DNA of 64,000 nt from GWF2-38-69 sp965228125 (lineage in GTDB: Bacteria; Verrucomicrobiota; Lentisphaeria; Victivallales; GWF2-38-69). A program made the position numbers and the translations under genes. Below the pieces are notes generated by a model. It did no database searches. It saw only the letters and a program-made list of their open reading frames with translations, and was not told where the DNA came from. Below, in pieces: positions 43,522 through 52,600 of this stretch. The DNA is taken from NCBI GenBank assembly GCA_965228125.1, contig OZ245791.1, positions 2,852,001 to 2,916,000 on the forward strand, in the 5' to 3' direction. The stretch's first letter is position 1. Every line of letters starts with the position of its first letter.

Positions 43522-44736
43522 TTATTTTTCGTCAAGAGCTGTTATTCCAGGCAAGCTCTTCCCTTCAAGAAACTCAAGAGAGGCTCCGCCGCCTGTTGAG
43601 ACATGTGTCATTTTACTTGCCAGTCCGCTTTGATTAACAGCAGAAACAGAGTCGCCGCCGCCAATTACGCTGATGGCGCCGCTTTCAGCTATTGCCTTGC
43701 ATACAGACATAGTGCCGTTTGCAAAGTTTGACATTTCGAAGCAACCCATCGGGCCATTCCAGACGATTGTTTTTGCATTTTGAATTTCTTCAGAATAGAG
43801 AGCTACTGTCTTTGGTCCGATATCAAGAGCCATCCAGTTATCAGGTATATCCAGACCAACTGTTTTGATGGCAGCGTCATTGCTAAATTTATCTGCGATG
43901 ATATTATCAACGGGCAGCATAAATTTGACGCCTTTTTCTTTGGCGGCCAGCAAAGTTTCCTGAGCTGTTATAATCAGGTCATCTTCACATAACGAAGCGC
44001 CGATTGTATGATTCTGTGCCTTAAGGAATGTATATGCCATTCCGCCGCCAATGATGATAGTATTTACTTTTCCCATCAAACTTTTTAGAACTTCCAATTT
44101 TCCTGAAACTTTGGCTCCACCTATGATTGCTATGAATGGGCGTTTAGGATCGGAAACAGCATTACCTAAGTATTCAATTTCCTTTTCCATCAGGAATCCT
44201 GCGACAGAAGGCCTAATATATTTACATATAAGAGCGGTAGAAGCATGAGCTCTGTGAGCTGTTCCAAAAGCGTCATTGACATAAACATTGCCAAGCTTGG
44301 CAAGTTCTCTTACGAAGGCATCCTGCAGTTTCTTGTCTTCATCGGTTTTTGCCTTCATGTCTTCCTGTTTATAGAAACGCGTATTTTCGCACAGCATGAC
44401 TTCGCCAGGTTTTAGAGCGTTGGCTTGTTTTACTACTGCTTCTCCGATACAGTCATCTACAAATATAACTTTTTTCCCGAGAAGCTGCTCAAGTCTTACA
44501 GCTACAGGCCTCATTGAAAACTCGACTTTCTTTTCTCCGTCCGGACGTCCAAGATGGCTCAAAAGAACCAACGATGCGCCTTTTTCTATAATATATCTGA
44601 CAGATTCAAGGGCAGCGACAATACGTGTGTCATCCTTAATCTTTCCTTCTTTGATAGGAACATTGAAGTCTACGCGCATTACAACTTTTTTGCCTTTGAG
44701 ATCTATATCTCTGATATTTTTTTTGTTTAATCCCAT
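43522..44736 (-). CDS. pgk: Phosphoglycerate kinase
   Basis: From the ATG at 44736 the protein has 404 residues. It starts DLKGKKVVMRVDFNVPI and contains LLSHLGRPDGEKK, the basic-patch region ENTRFYKQE, VNDAFGTAHRAHAST, GGAKVSGKLEVL and GGGDSVSAVNQ/STGGGASLEFLEG at the C-terminal nucleotide site. It makes ATP from 1,3-bisphosphoglycerate. The frame stays open to 44805, but GGAG lies 8 bp before 44736 and family similarity starts there. gap lies upstream with a terminator-like hairpin in between. Confidence 0.97.
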   Translation of the reverse strand: MGLNKKNIRDIDLKGKKVVMRVDFNVPIKEGKIKDDTRIVAALESVRYIIEKGASLVLLSHLGRPDGEKKVEFSMRPVAVRLEQLLGKKVIFVDDCIGEAVVKQANALKPGEVMLCENTRFYKQEDMKAKTDEDKKLQDAFVRELAKLGNVYVNDAFGTAHRAHASTALICKYIRPSVAGFLMEKEIEYLGNAVSDPKRPFIAIIGGAKVSGKLEVLKSLMGKVNTIIIGGGMAYTFLKAQNHTIGASLCEDDLIITAQETLLAAKEKGVKFMLPVDNIIADKFSNDAAIKTVGLDIPDNWMALDIGPKTVALYSEEIQNAKTIVWNGPMGCFEMSNFANGTMSVCKAIAESGAISVIGGGDSVSAVNQSGLASKMTHVSTGGGASLEFLEGKSLPGITALDEK

Positions 44737-44780
44737 TTCAAAACTCCTTTTTAACAAAATATCATCAATTCCTTGGTAAG

Positions 44781-44805
44781 AAAAAATGGCAGGTTGCCCT
44801 GCCAT
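44781..44805 (-). terminator. Intercistronic terminator-like hairpin between gap and pgk
   Basis: ATGGCAGG and CCTGCCAT form an 8-bp stem with a 4-nt loop. On the minus strand they are followed by six T. Located 24 bp after the gap stop and before the pgk SD, it may terminate part of the transcripts or stabilise the gap mRNA. Confidence 0.8.
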
Positions 44806-44828
44806 ATTTGTATGTAAAGTTTTTAAGT

Positions 44829-45893
44829 TTAGGCTTTTTTTACCATATGTCTGATAAGATCAATAACTCTGTTGGAGTAACCCCATTCATTATCATACCA
44901 TGAAACTACCTTGAAGAATCTCTTTTCTCCCTTGAGATTGTTCTGTGTTGTGGCTAGAGAATCATAAATAGAAGAACGTTGATCATGTACAAAGTCTGTG
45001 GAAACAAGTTCTTCGTTAGTATAACCAAGGATACCCTTGAGGTAAGTCTGAGAAGCTTCTTTCATGAGCTTATCAATTTCTTCGATAGATGTATCTCTTG
45101 CTGCAGTGAAAGTAAGATCTACTACAGAGACATCAGGACTTGGGACGCGGAAAGCCATACCTGTGAGTTTTCCTTTTGTGACAGGAAGAACTTCGCCTAC
45201 AGCTTTTGCTGCGCCAGTTGTTGAAGGTATAATATTGCAAGCTGCTGCGCGTCCGCCTCTCCAGTCTTTCTTTGACGGGCCGTCAACTGTTTTTTGTGTA
45301 GCTGTATAGCTGTGAATGGTGGTCATTAGGCCTTTTTCAATTCCTATGCCACTTTTGAGGATGACATGAACGACCGGAGCCAGGCAGTTTGTTGTGCAGG
45401 AAGCGTTAGAAACGATGTGGTGCTTTGATGCATCGTATTCGTTCTCATTTACGCCCATAACGATAGTCTTGACTTCGCCTTTTCCAGGAGCTGAAATAAT
45501 AACTTTTTTTGCGCCTGCGGCGATGTGCCCTTTAGCTTTTTCTGAATCAGTAAAAAGACCTGTTGATTCAATTACATACTCTACGCCTAGTTTTCCCCAA
45601 GGGAGCTGGTCAGGAGTTCTTGTAGCTGCTACACAGAGAATTTTATTGCCGTTTACGACGATAGTGTCATTCTCTTCTTTTGAAGCGTCTGATTTGCAGG
45701 TTGAAACCTGATGTTTGAAGTGTCCGTGAACAGAGTCATACTTCATTTGATAAGCAAAATAATCAGCGTCTGTTGACACATCCACTACTGCTACTACATC
45801 AATTTCCTTTCCTAGCAGACCCTGGTCGCAAATAGCCTGGAAAGCCATTCTTCCTATTCTTCCGAATCCGTTGATACCAACTTTAATTGCCAT
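44829..45893 (-). CDS. gap: Glyceraldehyde-3-phosphate dehydrogenase
   Basis: This 354-residue protein has VGINGFGRIGRMAFQA for NAD binding and the catalytic SNASCTTNCLAPVVHV with the active-site Cys. It also has HSYTATQKTVDGPS, RGGRAAACNIIPSTTGAAKAVG for phosphate binding, and SWYDNEWGYSNRVIDL at the end. It oxidises GAP to 1,3-bisphosphoglycerate. It is slightly longer than usual because of an insert around KSDASKEENDT (residues 60-75), as seen in some gamma-type GAPDHs. It is followed by the hairpin and pgk, giving the gap-pgk order common in bacteria. Confidence 0.97.
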   Translation of the reverse strand: MAIKVGINGFGRIGRMAFQAICDQGLLGKEIDVVAVVDVSTDADYFAYQMKYDSVHGHFKHQVSTCKSDASKEENDTIVVNGNKILCVAATRTPDQLPWGKLGVEYVIESTGLFTDSEKAKGHIAAGAKKVIISAPGKGEVKTIVMGVNENEYDASKHHIVSNASCTTNCLAPVVHVILKSGIGIEKGLMTTIHSYTATQKTVDGPSKKDWRGGRAAACNIIPSTTGAAKAVGEVLPVTKGKLTGMAFRVPSPDVSVVDLTFTAARDTSIEEIDKLMKEASQTYLKGILGYTNEELVSTDFVHDQRSSIYDSLATTQNNLKGEKRFFKVVSWYDNEWGYSNRVIDLIRHMVKKA

Positions 45894-46010
45894 AATTTAA
45901 CCCTTTCCTTTTTGCTTGTTATGGTTAGTTAGCGAAAACAAAAATCATGAATTACAGTTTATTGTATTTGAGAAAAAAATCAATAGCAAAATAGAATAGA
46001 ATTTCGTAAC

Positions 46011-47063
46011 TCAACAGAGGTTTTTTCTATTATTATTTTCTAAAGTGCTTACAATATCTTTTACTCTTTCTGCTTTGTCCATATTTGCTATCAGAAGAGC
46101 GTCAGCTGTGTCAATCACAACCAGATTATTTACTTCAATCATAGCTACAAATTTATTTGAGTTAATATAATTTCCGGAAGAGTTAATGCTAAGATTTAAA
46201 CACTTTGTGACATTGCCGTTATGGTCTTTTTTGGAGATCTCATACAGAGCTTTCCATCCACCTACATCGCTCCAACCGTAATCAACAGGTATGACAATGC
46301 GATTTTCAGCTTGTTCCATTATTCCTATATCGACAGGAATCTTTGGCATTCTTGCGTAAATATCTGAAATATCGGCTTTGTAACCGTTTCTATGCCACAA
46401 AAGAGCAATGTCATCGCATAGTGTTTTTACCTTCGGAAGATAGTTGTTATAGGCTTCGGATATTTTCTCTAAAGTCCAAACGAACATTCCGCTGTTCCAG
46501 AAAAAGTTTCCTGCTTTGACAAACTCTTCTGCTGTTTCTTCGTCAGGTTTTTCTTTAAAAGTTTTGACTTTCAGTCCGTATTTGGCTGTTTCTCCTCCTT
46601 CTATGTATCCGTATCCAGTGGAAGCGAAAGTCGGTTTAACTCCGAAAGTTACGAGATTCCCAAGTATAGCGGCATTTTCGGCAGGCTCCAGAGAATCAAT
46701 GAAGCCCTGAGTATTGAGTATTTCATAGTCAGATCCGCCTATAAAGACTACTTCATTTTTGTCGTATCGCTCTGAAAGGTATTTCATGCTTAAAGCTACT
46801 GCAGGCGCAGTATTCATTCCATGAGGTTCGACTATGATGTTCTCGTCTCTGATTTCACTGATATCGTTTTTTACGAGATGTACTTGGTTTTTTGATGTCA
46901 CGACATATATATCTTCTTTTTTGATTTTTCCTGACATTCTGTTGAAAGTCGTTTTTATCATGGAAACATCTGAAGTGATTTTTAGAAACTGTTTCGGAAA
47001 ATTCTGCCTGCTTAAAGGCCAGAACCTTTTTCCTGAACCGCCTGCCATTATTAATCCAATCAT
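46011..47063 (-). CDS. manC: Mannose-1-phosphate guanylyltransferase
   Basis: From the ATG at 47063 (AGGTG 5 bp upstream) this 350-residue nucleotidyltransferase begins LIMAGGSGKRFWPLSR with the pyrophosphorylase signature GGSGxRxWP and FPKQFLK. It also shows the GTP/mannose site FKEKPDEETAEEFVKAGNFFWNSGMFVW and the VPVDYGWSDVGGWKAL block. The C-terminal mannose-6-P isomerase cupin of bifunctional ManC is absent. It makes GDP-mannose for surface glycan and probably for the GT2 enzyme. The frame is open to 47105, but the extra 14 residues do not match the family. Confidence 0.92.
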   Translation of the reverse strand: MIGLIMAGGSGKRFWPLSRQNFPKQFLKITSDVSMIKTTFNRMSGKIKKEDIYVVTSKNQVHLVKNDISEIRDENIIVEPHGMNTAPAVALSMKYLSERYDKNEVVFIGGSDYEILNTQGFIDSLEPAENAAILGNLVTFGVKPTFASTGYGYIEGGETAKYGLKVKTFKEKPDEETAEEFVKAGNFFWNSGMFVWTLEKISEAYNNYLPKVKTLCDDIALLWHRNGYKADISDIYARMPKIPVDIGIMEQAENRIVIPVDYGWSDVGGWKALYEISKKDHNGNVTKCLNLSINSSGNYINSNKFVAMIEVNNLVVIDTADALLIANMDKAERVKDIVSTLENNNRKNLC

Positions 47064-47167
47064 AAAACACCTACTTTCATTAAAGTTTATTTCACAATAA
47101 ATCAAAATGGAATATAATCGAATTTAGTGGTTTACAAGAAAAGAAGAAAAACCAAATAGGATGTTTT

Positions 47168-47539
47168 ATGAAAAAAATAAATTTATTAAACCTCTTCTTA
47201 TTGCTAGTTATTGTTTTATTGGATGGATGTTCTGTAACCAAGGTGCCTGACGACGTGATGAACGAGGCTATCAAAAAAGATGTAAATCTCCGGCTAATGG
47301 GTGGAGGACATGGTAGTTATATTTTCAAAGATACTGTCATAAATGAATTTGAGGCAACTAATTCGCGGGAGCAAGAAACACCGGACGGAACTTATGAATC
47401 CATAGATTATACGGCCAACGTCACTCTTGTTGATTCTAAGACTTTACAGCCTGTTCAAAAAGAAGTAAAAGGCATAATAGAGTTCCATAGGAATGAAGGG
47501 CATTGGTGGTACGAAAGCGTAAAATTGCCTGTTAAATAA
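47168..47539 (+). CDS. Small hypothetical lipoprotein
   Basis: The first 20 residues form a basic start, a hydrophobic leucine/valine-rich run and the lipobox LLDGC (Cys at residue 20). The mature 100 residues form one small beta-rich domain with several aromatic residues at the end (GHWWYESVKLPV). I recognise no family. It is divergent from manC and 23 bp upstream of the serine hydrolase gene, with which it may be co-transcribed. Confidence 0.75.
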   Translation: MKKINLLNLFLLLVIVLLDGCSVTKVPDDVMNEAIKKDVNLRLMGGGHGSYIFKDTVINEFEATNSREQETPDGTYESIDYTANVTLVDSKTLQPVQKEVKGIIEFHRNEGHWWYESVKLPVK

Positions 47540-47562
47540 TCTACTCTACCATAAGGACATAG

Positions 47563-49677
47563 ATGAACTTGCTGATAATCCGAACGATTTTTTTGACACT
47601 GCTAACTCTTAGCTCGTCAGTTGTTTGTAGTGGTGAAACTGGAGAAATCACTGAATTTAAAGAGACTGTAAGTAAGACTTCCGAATATATAAAAAAAGCG
47701 ATGAAAGAGCATAACATAACAGGCCTTAGTATTGCTCTTGTTTATGATGATAAAATTGTCTGGAAGGAAGGGTTTGGTTTTGCTGACCTTGACAAAAAAA
47801 TTCATGCAGCGCCCGATACGGTATATATGTTAGGTTCAGGTTCAAAAACCTTTGCAGCCGCCGCAATATTGCAATATATGGACAAAGGGATTGTTTCGCT
47901 TGATACCCCTATAAAAGAGTATATACGAAACTTTAAGATGCTTGATCGGTTTAAAGATCAGTCCGAAAGTATTACGATTCGCAGACTGCTTAACCACCAC
48001 TCTGGAATACCCGGGGACTTGTACAATAATATGGCAGTGGAAGAGGTATGGAGCAGATGGGGAAGCAATTTATATATCGACTGGCTTCTTGATTACTTAA
48101 AATCTGATTACCCTAGCTACGCTCCTGGAGAAATTGCTGTTTACGGTAATACCGGATTTATTCTTGCCGGTGAAATTATTAAAAAAATGAACAATGAAAA
48201 CGATAAGACTTTCTGTCAGGTGATGGAACTGAATTTACTTAAACCGCTAGATATGAAATCAAGTTCTTTTACCTTGACTAATGGCCAGCGATTAGCCAAA
48301 GGATATATAAATGGACATGAGGCTCCTCCGATACAGTTTAACGGGGTAGCCGGAGCTACAGGAGGGCTATTTACTACAGTGGAAGATATGTCAAAATTTC
48401 TGATAATGCTTCTTAATGATGGAAAAATTCCGGGAGGGGCAAAAATATTGGAACCAAAAACTCTCTCAGAAATGGGTGAATCTGAAGTTTCTCCTCTGGA
48501 TATAAATTCTTATTTTGTTCCAGGCCTAGGTTTTGACAGCGTTCACGATTCAACTCTTTCGTATGCAGGAAGAACTTGGATGAAAGACGGAAGCACGGGA
48601 AATTTTAACTCTTTAATGGGGTTATTGCCAGACAAAAAACTAGGGGTGATAATTTTGACTAATTGTGATGCTGCTGATTTAATCAAATACCCGATAATGA
48701 GATTTTGTTTAAAAAGCGCGCTGAGTGAAAAATTTAAATTAGAACCTGTTTTGCCACGGTATCCGGAATGGGATTCAATTTCTGATTTAGCTAAGATAGA
48801 AGGAAAATATGTTTACTCTTCAGGGTATGATGAAATAACAAAGGACGAAGCAGGAAGCTTGCTTTGGACTAAAAATGCGTTACTTGGAGAAAGAGTTAAC
48901 AAAAAATTAAAGTTCAACGGGAAAAGATATTCTGTTGAAGGCAGTACAGAGGAAATAGTTTTTAGAGATATTACCGGACACATTTTAATGATTCAGTATG
49001 GCTCTGACGGTTCAGAACCGGACAGGTGTATGTACGATAGTTATGTGATAAAGCTAATTGGAGAAAAGGAAAAGGCATGTGGTATTAAAAATAATTGTCT
49101 CAAAACATGGAAGAACAGGGTATGGAAAAAGTATCTGATAAATAATATGGCGTGGAATAATTTATCGTGGAGCGACGATCCCACATTCAGCCTCACAGAA
49201 AAGAATGGCAGCTTTATAGTTAAAATATCGGGTGAACATCAACTCCTATTGCCTGTCAATGAAAATCTGGCATTTGTTCAGGGACTTAATAACAGAGGAG
49301 ACAGTAGCATCAGGTTTTCCAGTGATAAGACTACCGGAGTGGAAACAGCATCGTATTCTTCATATACCGGATTTGATATAGATAAGATTCCCGTAATATC
49401 GGGAGAGGTTACAATTAATAATATTGGAAATAGTTTTCCTGAGACAATTTGGTACAAATATGACGCAGTCAATAGTGGGGAAGAAATTCATTTTTCCATA
49501 GATAACTCGCTTAGAAAATACAAAATAAGGTTATTTGATAAAAATCTTAATTTACTTCAGGAAGGGTTTGAAGAAATGACATGGAAAAGCGAAAAAGGAG
49601 AATGGTTCGTTGCTATTTCCCCGCTTCCGGGAGATGGCTTTTCTTTTACCTTAAGAGTAACATCACGAGAGATATAA
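47563..49677 (+). CDS. Secreted beta-lactamase-family serine hydrolase with extra C-terminal domains
   Basis: This 704-residue protein has a signal peptide (residues 1-23). Residues 35-390 match class C beta-lactamase/DD-peptidase-like hydrolases: GLSIALVYDDKIVWKEGFGFADL, the SxxK motif at Ser92-Gly-Ser-Lys95, a Tyr-x-Asn-type YGNTGFILAGEI, and NHHSGIPG near the omega-like loop. Residues 400-704 form two further beta-rich parts with no clear family; the last resembles a small galactose-binding-like fold. It could be a peptidase, esterase or transesterase acting outside the cytoplasm. True antibiotic hydrolysis cannot be assumed. Confidence 0.85.
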   Translation: MNLLIIRTIFLTLLTLSSSVVCSGETGEITEFKETVSKTSEYIKKAMKEHNITGLSIALVYDDKIVWKEGFGFADLDKKIHAAPDTVYMLGSGSKTFAAAAILQYMDKGIVSLDTPIKEYIRNFKMLDRFKDQSESITIRRLLNHHSGIPGDLYNNMAVEEVWSRWGSNLYIDWLLDYLKSDYPSYAPGEIAVYGNTGFILAGEIIKKMNNENDKTFCQVMELNLLKPLDMKSSSFTLTNGQRLAKGYINGHEAPPIQFNGVAGATGGLFTTVEDMSKFLIMLLNDGKIPGGAKILEPKTLSEMGESEVSPLDINSYFVPGLGFDSVHDSTLSYAGRTWMKDGSTGNFNSLMGLLPDKKLGVIILTNCDAADLIKYPIMRFCLKSALSEKFKLEPVLPRYPEWDSISDLAKIEGKYVYSSGYDEITKDEAGSLLWTKNALLGERVNKKLKFNGKRYSVEGSTEEIVFRDITGHILMIQYGSDGSEPDRCMYDSYVIKLIGEKEKACGIKNNCLKTWKNRVWKKYLINNMAWNNLSWSDDPTFSLTEKNGSFIVKISGEHQLLLPVNENLAFVQGLNNRGDSSIRFSSDKTTGVETASYSSYTGFDIDKIPVISGEVTINNIGNSFPETIWYKYDAVNSGEEIHFSIDNSLRKYKIRLFDKNLNLLQEGFEEMTWKSEKGEWFVAISPLPGDGFSFTLRVTSREI

Positions 49678-49687
49678 TTCATGAAAC

Positions 49688-52600
49688 TTATTGCCGCTGA
49701 GTTTTTGATGCTATATTCTTCCATTTTTCAGCTTCCTGTATTTTAGGAGGATTACAGAGAGTAAGAATTTCCGAGAGGTTTGATGCCACTTCCGGGGAGT
49801 GCATAAAATCATCAAAAGGCTTACCTGTTTTTCTCGCTGTATTCAATCCAGAAATCATTTCCAGACATAAAGAATCAAGCTTTTTACCCAGCTTGGTGCC
49901 GTTTTCTATTTCTGCGGCAGTGTTAAACTCTAAAATAGCATTTTTGGGATCATTGGAGTAAATGTAGCAAATAGCCAAAGCAATATATATACTGGCATCT
50001 TCAGTAGTTGCGATAGCCTTAGCATTGTTAAAATATTTATGAGCAGAAGAATAATTATCATTAATCATAGCTAGCACTCCGGTATTTTTTTGAATCTGAT
50101 AATTGTTTTTAGCCATATTGGCAGCCATGGATAGATATTTAAAAGCCTTAGTATAATTGTTTTTGGCGATAGCCATTCTTGCTGACCTGACTAATTTCAC
50201 AACCCTTTCTTTATTTTCTTTTGATAAGGATGTTTTTTCCTGAGAGTTACTATTGTACTTAAGGAGAGATAACTTTTTATTTAAGGCTATGATTTGCTTG
50301 TTGAGTAAAACATTTTTTGCGTTTAGTTCATTGAATAGTTTTTCGTCCGATGGGGAAGTCTCTTTTGGCGTGTTCAATTTTGCCGAGAGTTCGTCTAGCT
50401 CTTTAGTTTTTAAGGCGTATTTTTTTTCTATGGATTCTTTTTCATTTTCCAGTATTGTTGTTTGGCTGATTAATGAGGCAATCCGCTCGTTGAATGCCTG
50501 ATTATCCGTCTGCAACGACGAAATAACCATAGATTTTTCATCCAGATCTCTATGCAATTGAGTTTCATTGGAAAGTATGGCATCCTTATCATTTTTTAGG
50601 TTCTTCAGTTCTATTGACAGTTCAGCAATAATAGTTTCTTTTTCAGTATAGGATTTTCCTAATTCAATATACTTGGAATTTGACTCAATAAGTTTCTTCT
50701 GAAAGGAAACATTCATTTCTTCAAGGTTCTTTTTGCGAAGTTCAGATTCTTGCAGTTTTAAAGTGATGGATTTTATCTTGGTTTTTGTTTCCATATTAAC
50801 GTTGTCTATTTCTACATTTTTCTTAACAAGAGAGTCGTATTCCTTTTGGAGCTGGCTTAGTTTTTTATCCGAAGCGGAGTTTTGCGAAAGGGAAGAAAGT
50901 TCCTGCTTCGTTTTCTCATATTTTTCAGATAGGGAACTATTATTGTTTTTTGTCAATGATAGTTCGTTTTGGACAACAGAAAGAACATCTGATAATTTTT
51001 TATATTCGAGTTTAGCTGTATTGGCTTCGCTCCTAGCGCTGTCTAGGTCAGCCATAACGCTTGATAGATTCTTTTTAAGCGAATCGTTTTGTGATGAAGC
51101 TTCATTTAAGCCATAGGTAACCTTATCCAGTTTGGATGCTAGTTCTGTATTTTTCCCATTCAACGATTCTTTCTGGTTTTTTAGTTGATCTATTTCTTTT
51201 ATATATTTATCATTCAAGGCTATCTGCGCTTTATACTTTGTATCGAGCTTGACTAACTCTACACTTGCAGTCTCTGTAAAACTTATCATATTTGCTTTGA
51301 AACTGTCTAAGGTTTTATTGATAGCCTTGGAGGAATCAAACATTCTTAAGAGTTCCTTGATCCTGTCGTCCTTTTGAGCATTTTCTGATTCCATTGTTTT
51401 TAAAAGAGTTTTAACAGCAACATTTTCTTTTTGAAGCAGTGACTTCGCCTGCTGTAATTCATCAGCAATGGCTGATTTTTGTAGGAGTTCTGAATTAATT
51501 TTTTCGATTTTTAATTCATACTGGGACTGTTGTTCTTTATAGGTTTCGATTTCTTTTGCGGCAGAATCAGATTCCGATAGAAGAGACTTTACTTTTTTAT
51601 TACTATCTGAAAGGGCTTTCTTTGATTCTGTTAAGTTTTTTGTCAGTTCATTGATATCCCCGTTGCGTTTAGCCAATTGGGTGTTCAAATCTTTAATGGA
51701 ACTACTGGCTTTTTGAAGATTTTCTTCAATTTCATTGTTTTTTAGAGATAAACCGGAAATGGTTTTGTCCTTATCTGTAGATTCAGCTAATGCAGAGTCA
51801 AGTTTCTTATTAATATTATCTCGTTCTGATAGAGCTGTTTTTAAACTGGTCTTCACGTTGTCCAGTTCAGCATTAAGGCTTTTCATTTTTTCTTCGCTAT
51901 CCAAAGCTTTCTTGTCCGCTTCCCTGAGTTTCGATTCGAGATTCTTTGCTCTGGATTGATTATCGGCCTTTTGATATTCCAATTTTGCAAGATCGTCTTT
52001 GGCTTTAGCTAAGTCGTGTTCCAATTGCTGTTGCATGGCCTTTGTGGAATCTCCAGACTCCTTGAGTTTAGAATTAAGTTCAGAAATAGTTTTTTCTTTG
52101 TTATTTATGTCATCTTGAAGAGATTTTGCAGAGTCAGAAACGCTTTTATATCGTCCTTCCAGTTCTGCTTTTTCTCCAAGCGCAGAGTTGAGTTTTCTAT
52201 TGGATGCTTTTATCGATTCTGTTAAAGTGTCTATCTGTTTATCTTTTTCTTGTCCGTTGACTTTCAGAGCGGTATTTTCGCTTTGCAGAGAGTTTAGTTC
52301 AGAATCTATTTTACTATTTTGGGAATTTAACGAATTAATGGCCTCTTCTCTCTTGCTTATACCAGATGTGAGTTCTTTGACCTGAGAAGAAAGAAGATTT
52401 CTTTCAAGTTCCAGAGAAGACAGTTTTTTTGTGGTAGAAGCTATTTCATCAGAAAGTTTTTTGCTGGATGCTTCCTTATCTGAAGATGCTTGCTTTTCTT
52501 TAGCGAGTTCTTCTGTCAGAGATTGGACTTTTGCCATATATTCATTCTGTGTCTTGGTCAAAGCTTCTGCCTTAATTTGCATAGATTGCAGCTCCGTCGT

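Noticed and set aside
43522..44805. Upstream start for pgk at 44805
   Set aside because: It would run through the terminator-like hairpin and lacks similarity; the ATG at 44736 has a proper SD.
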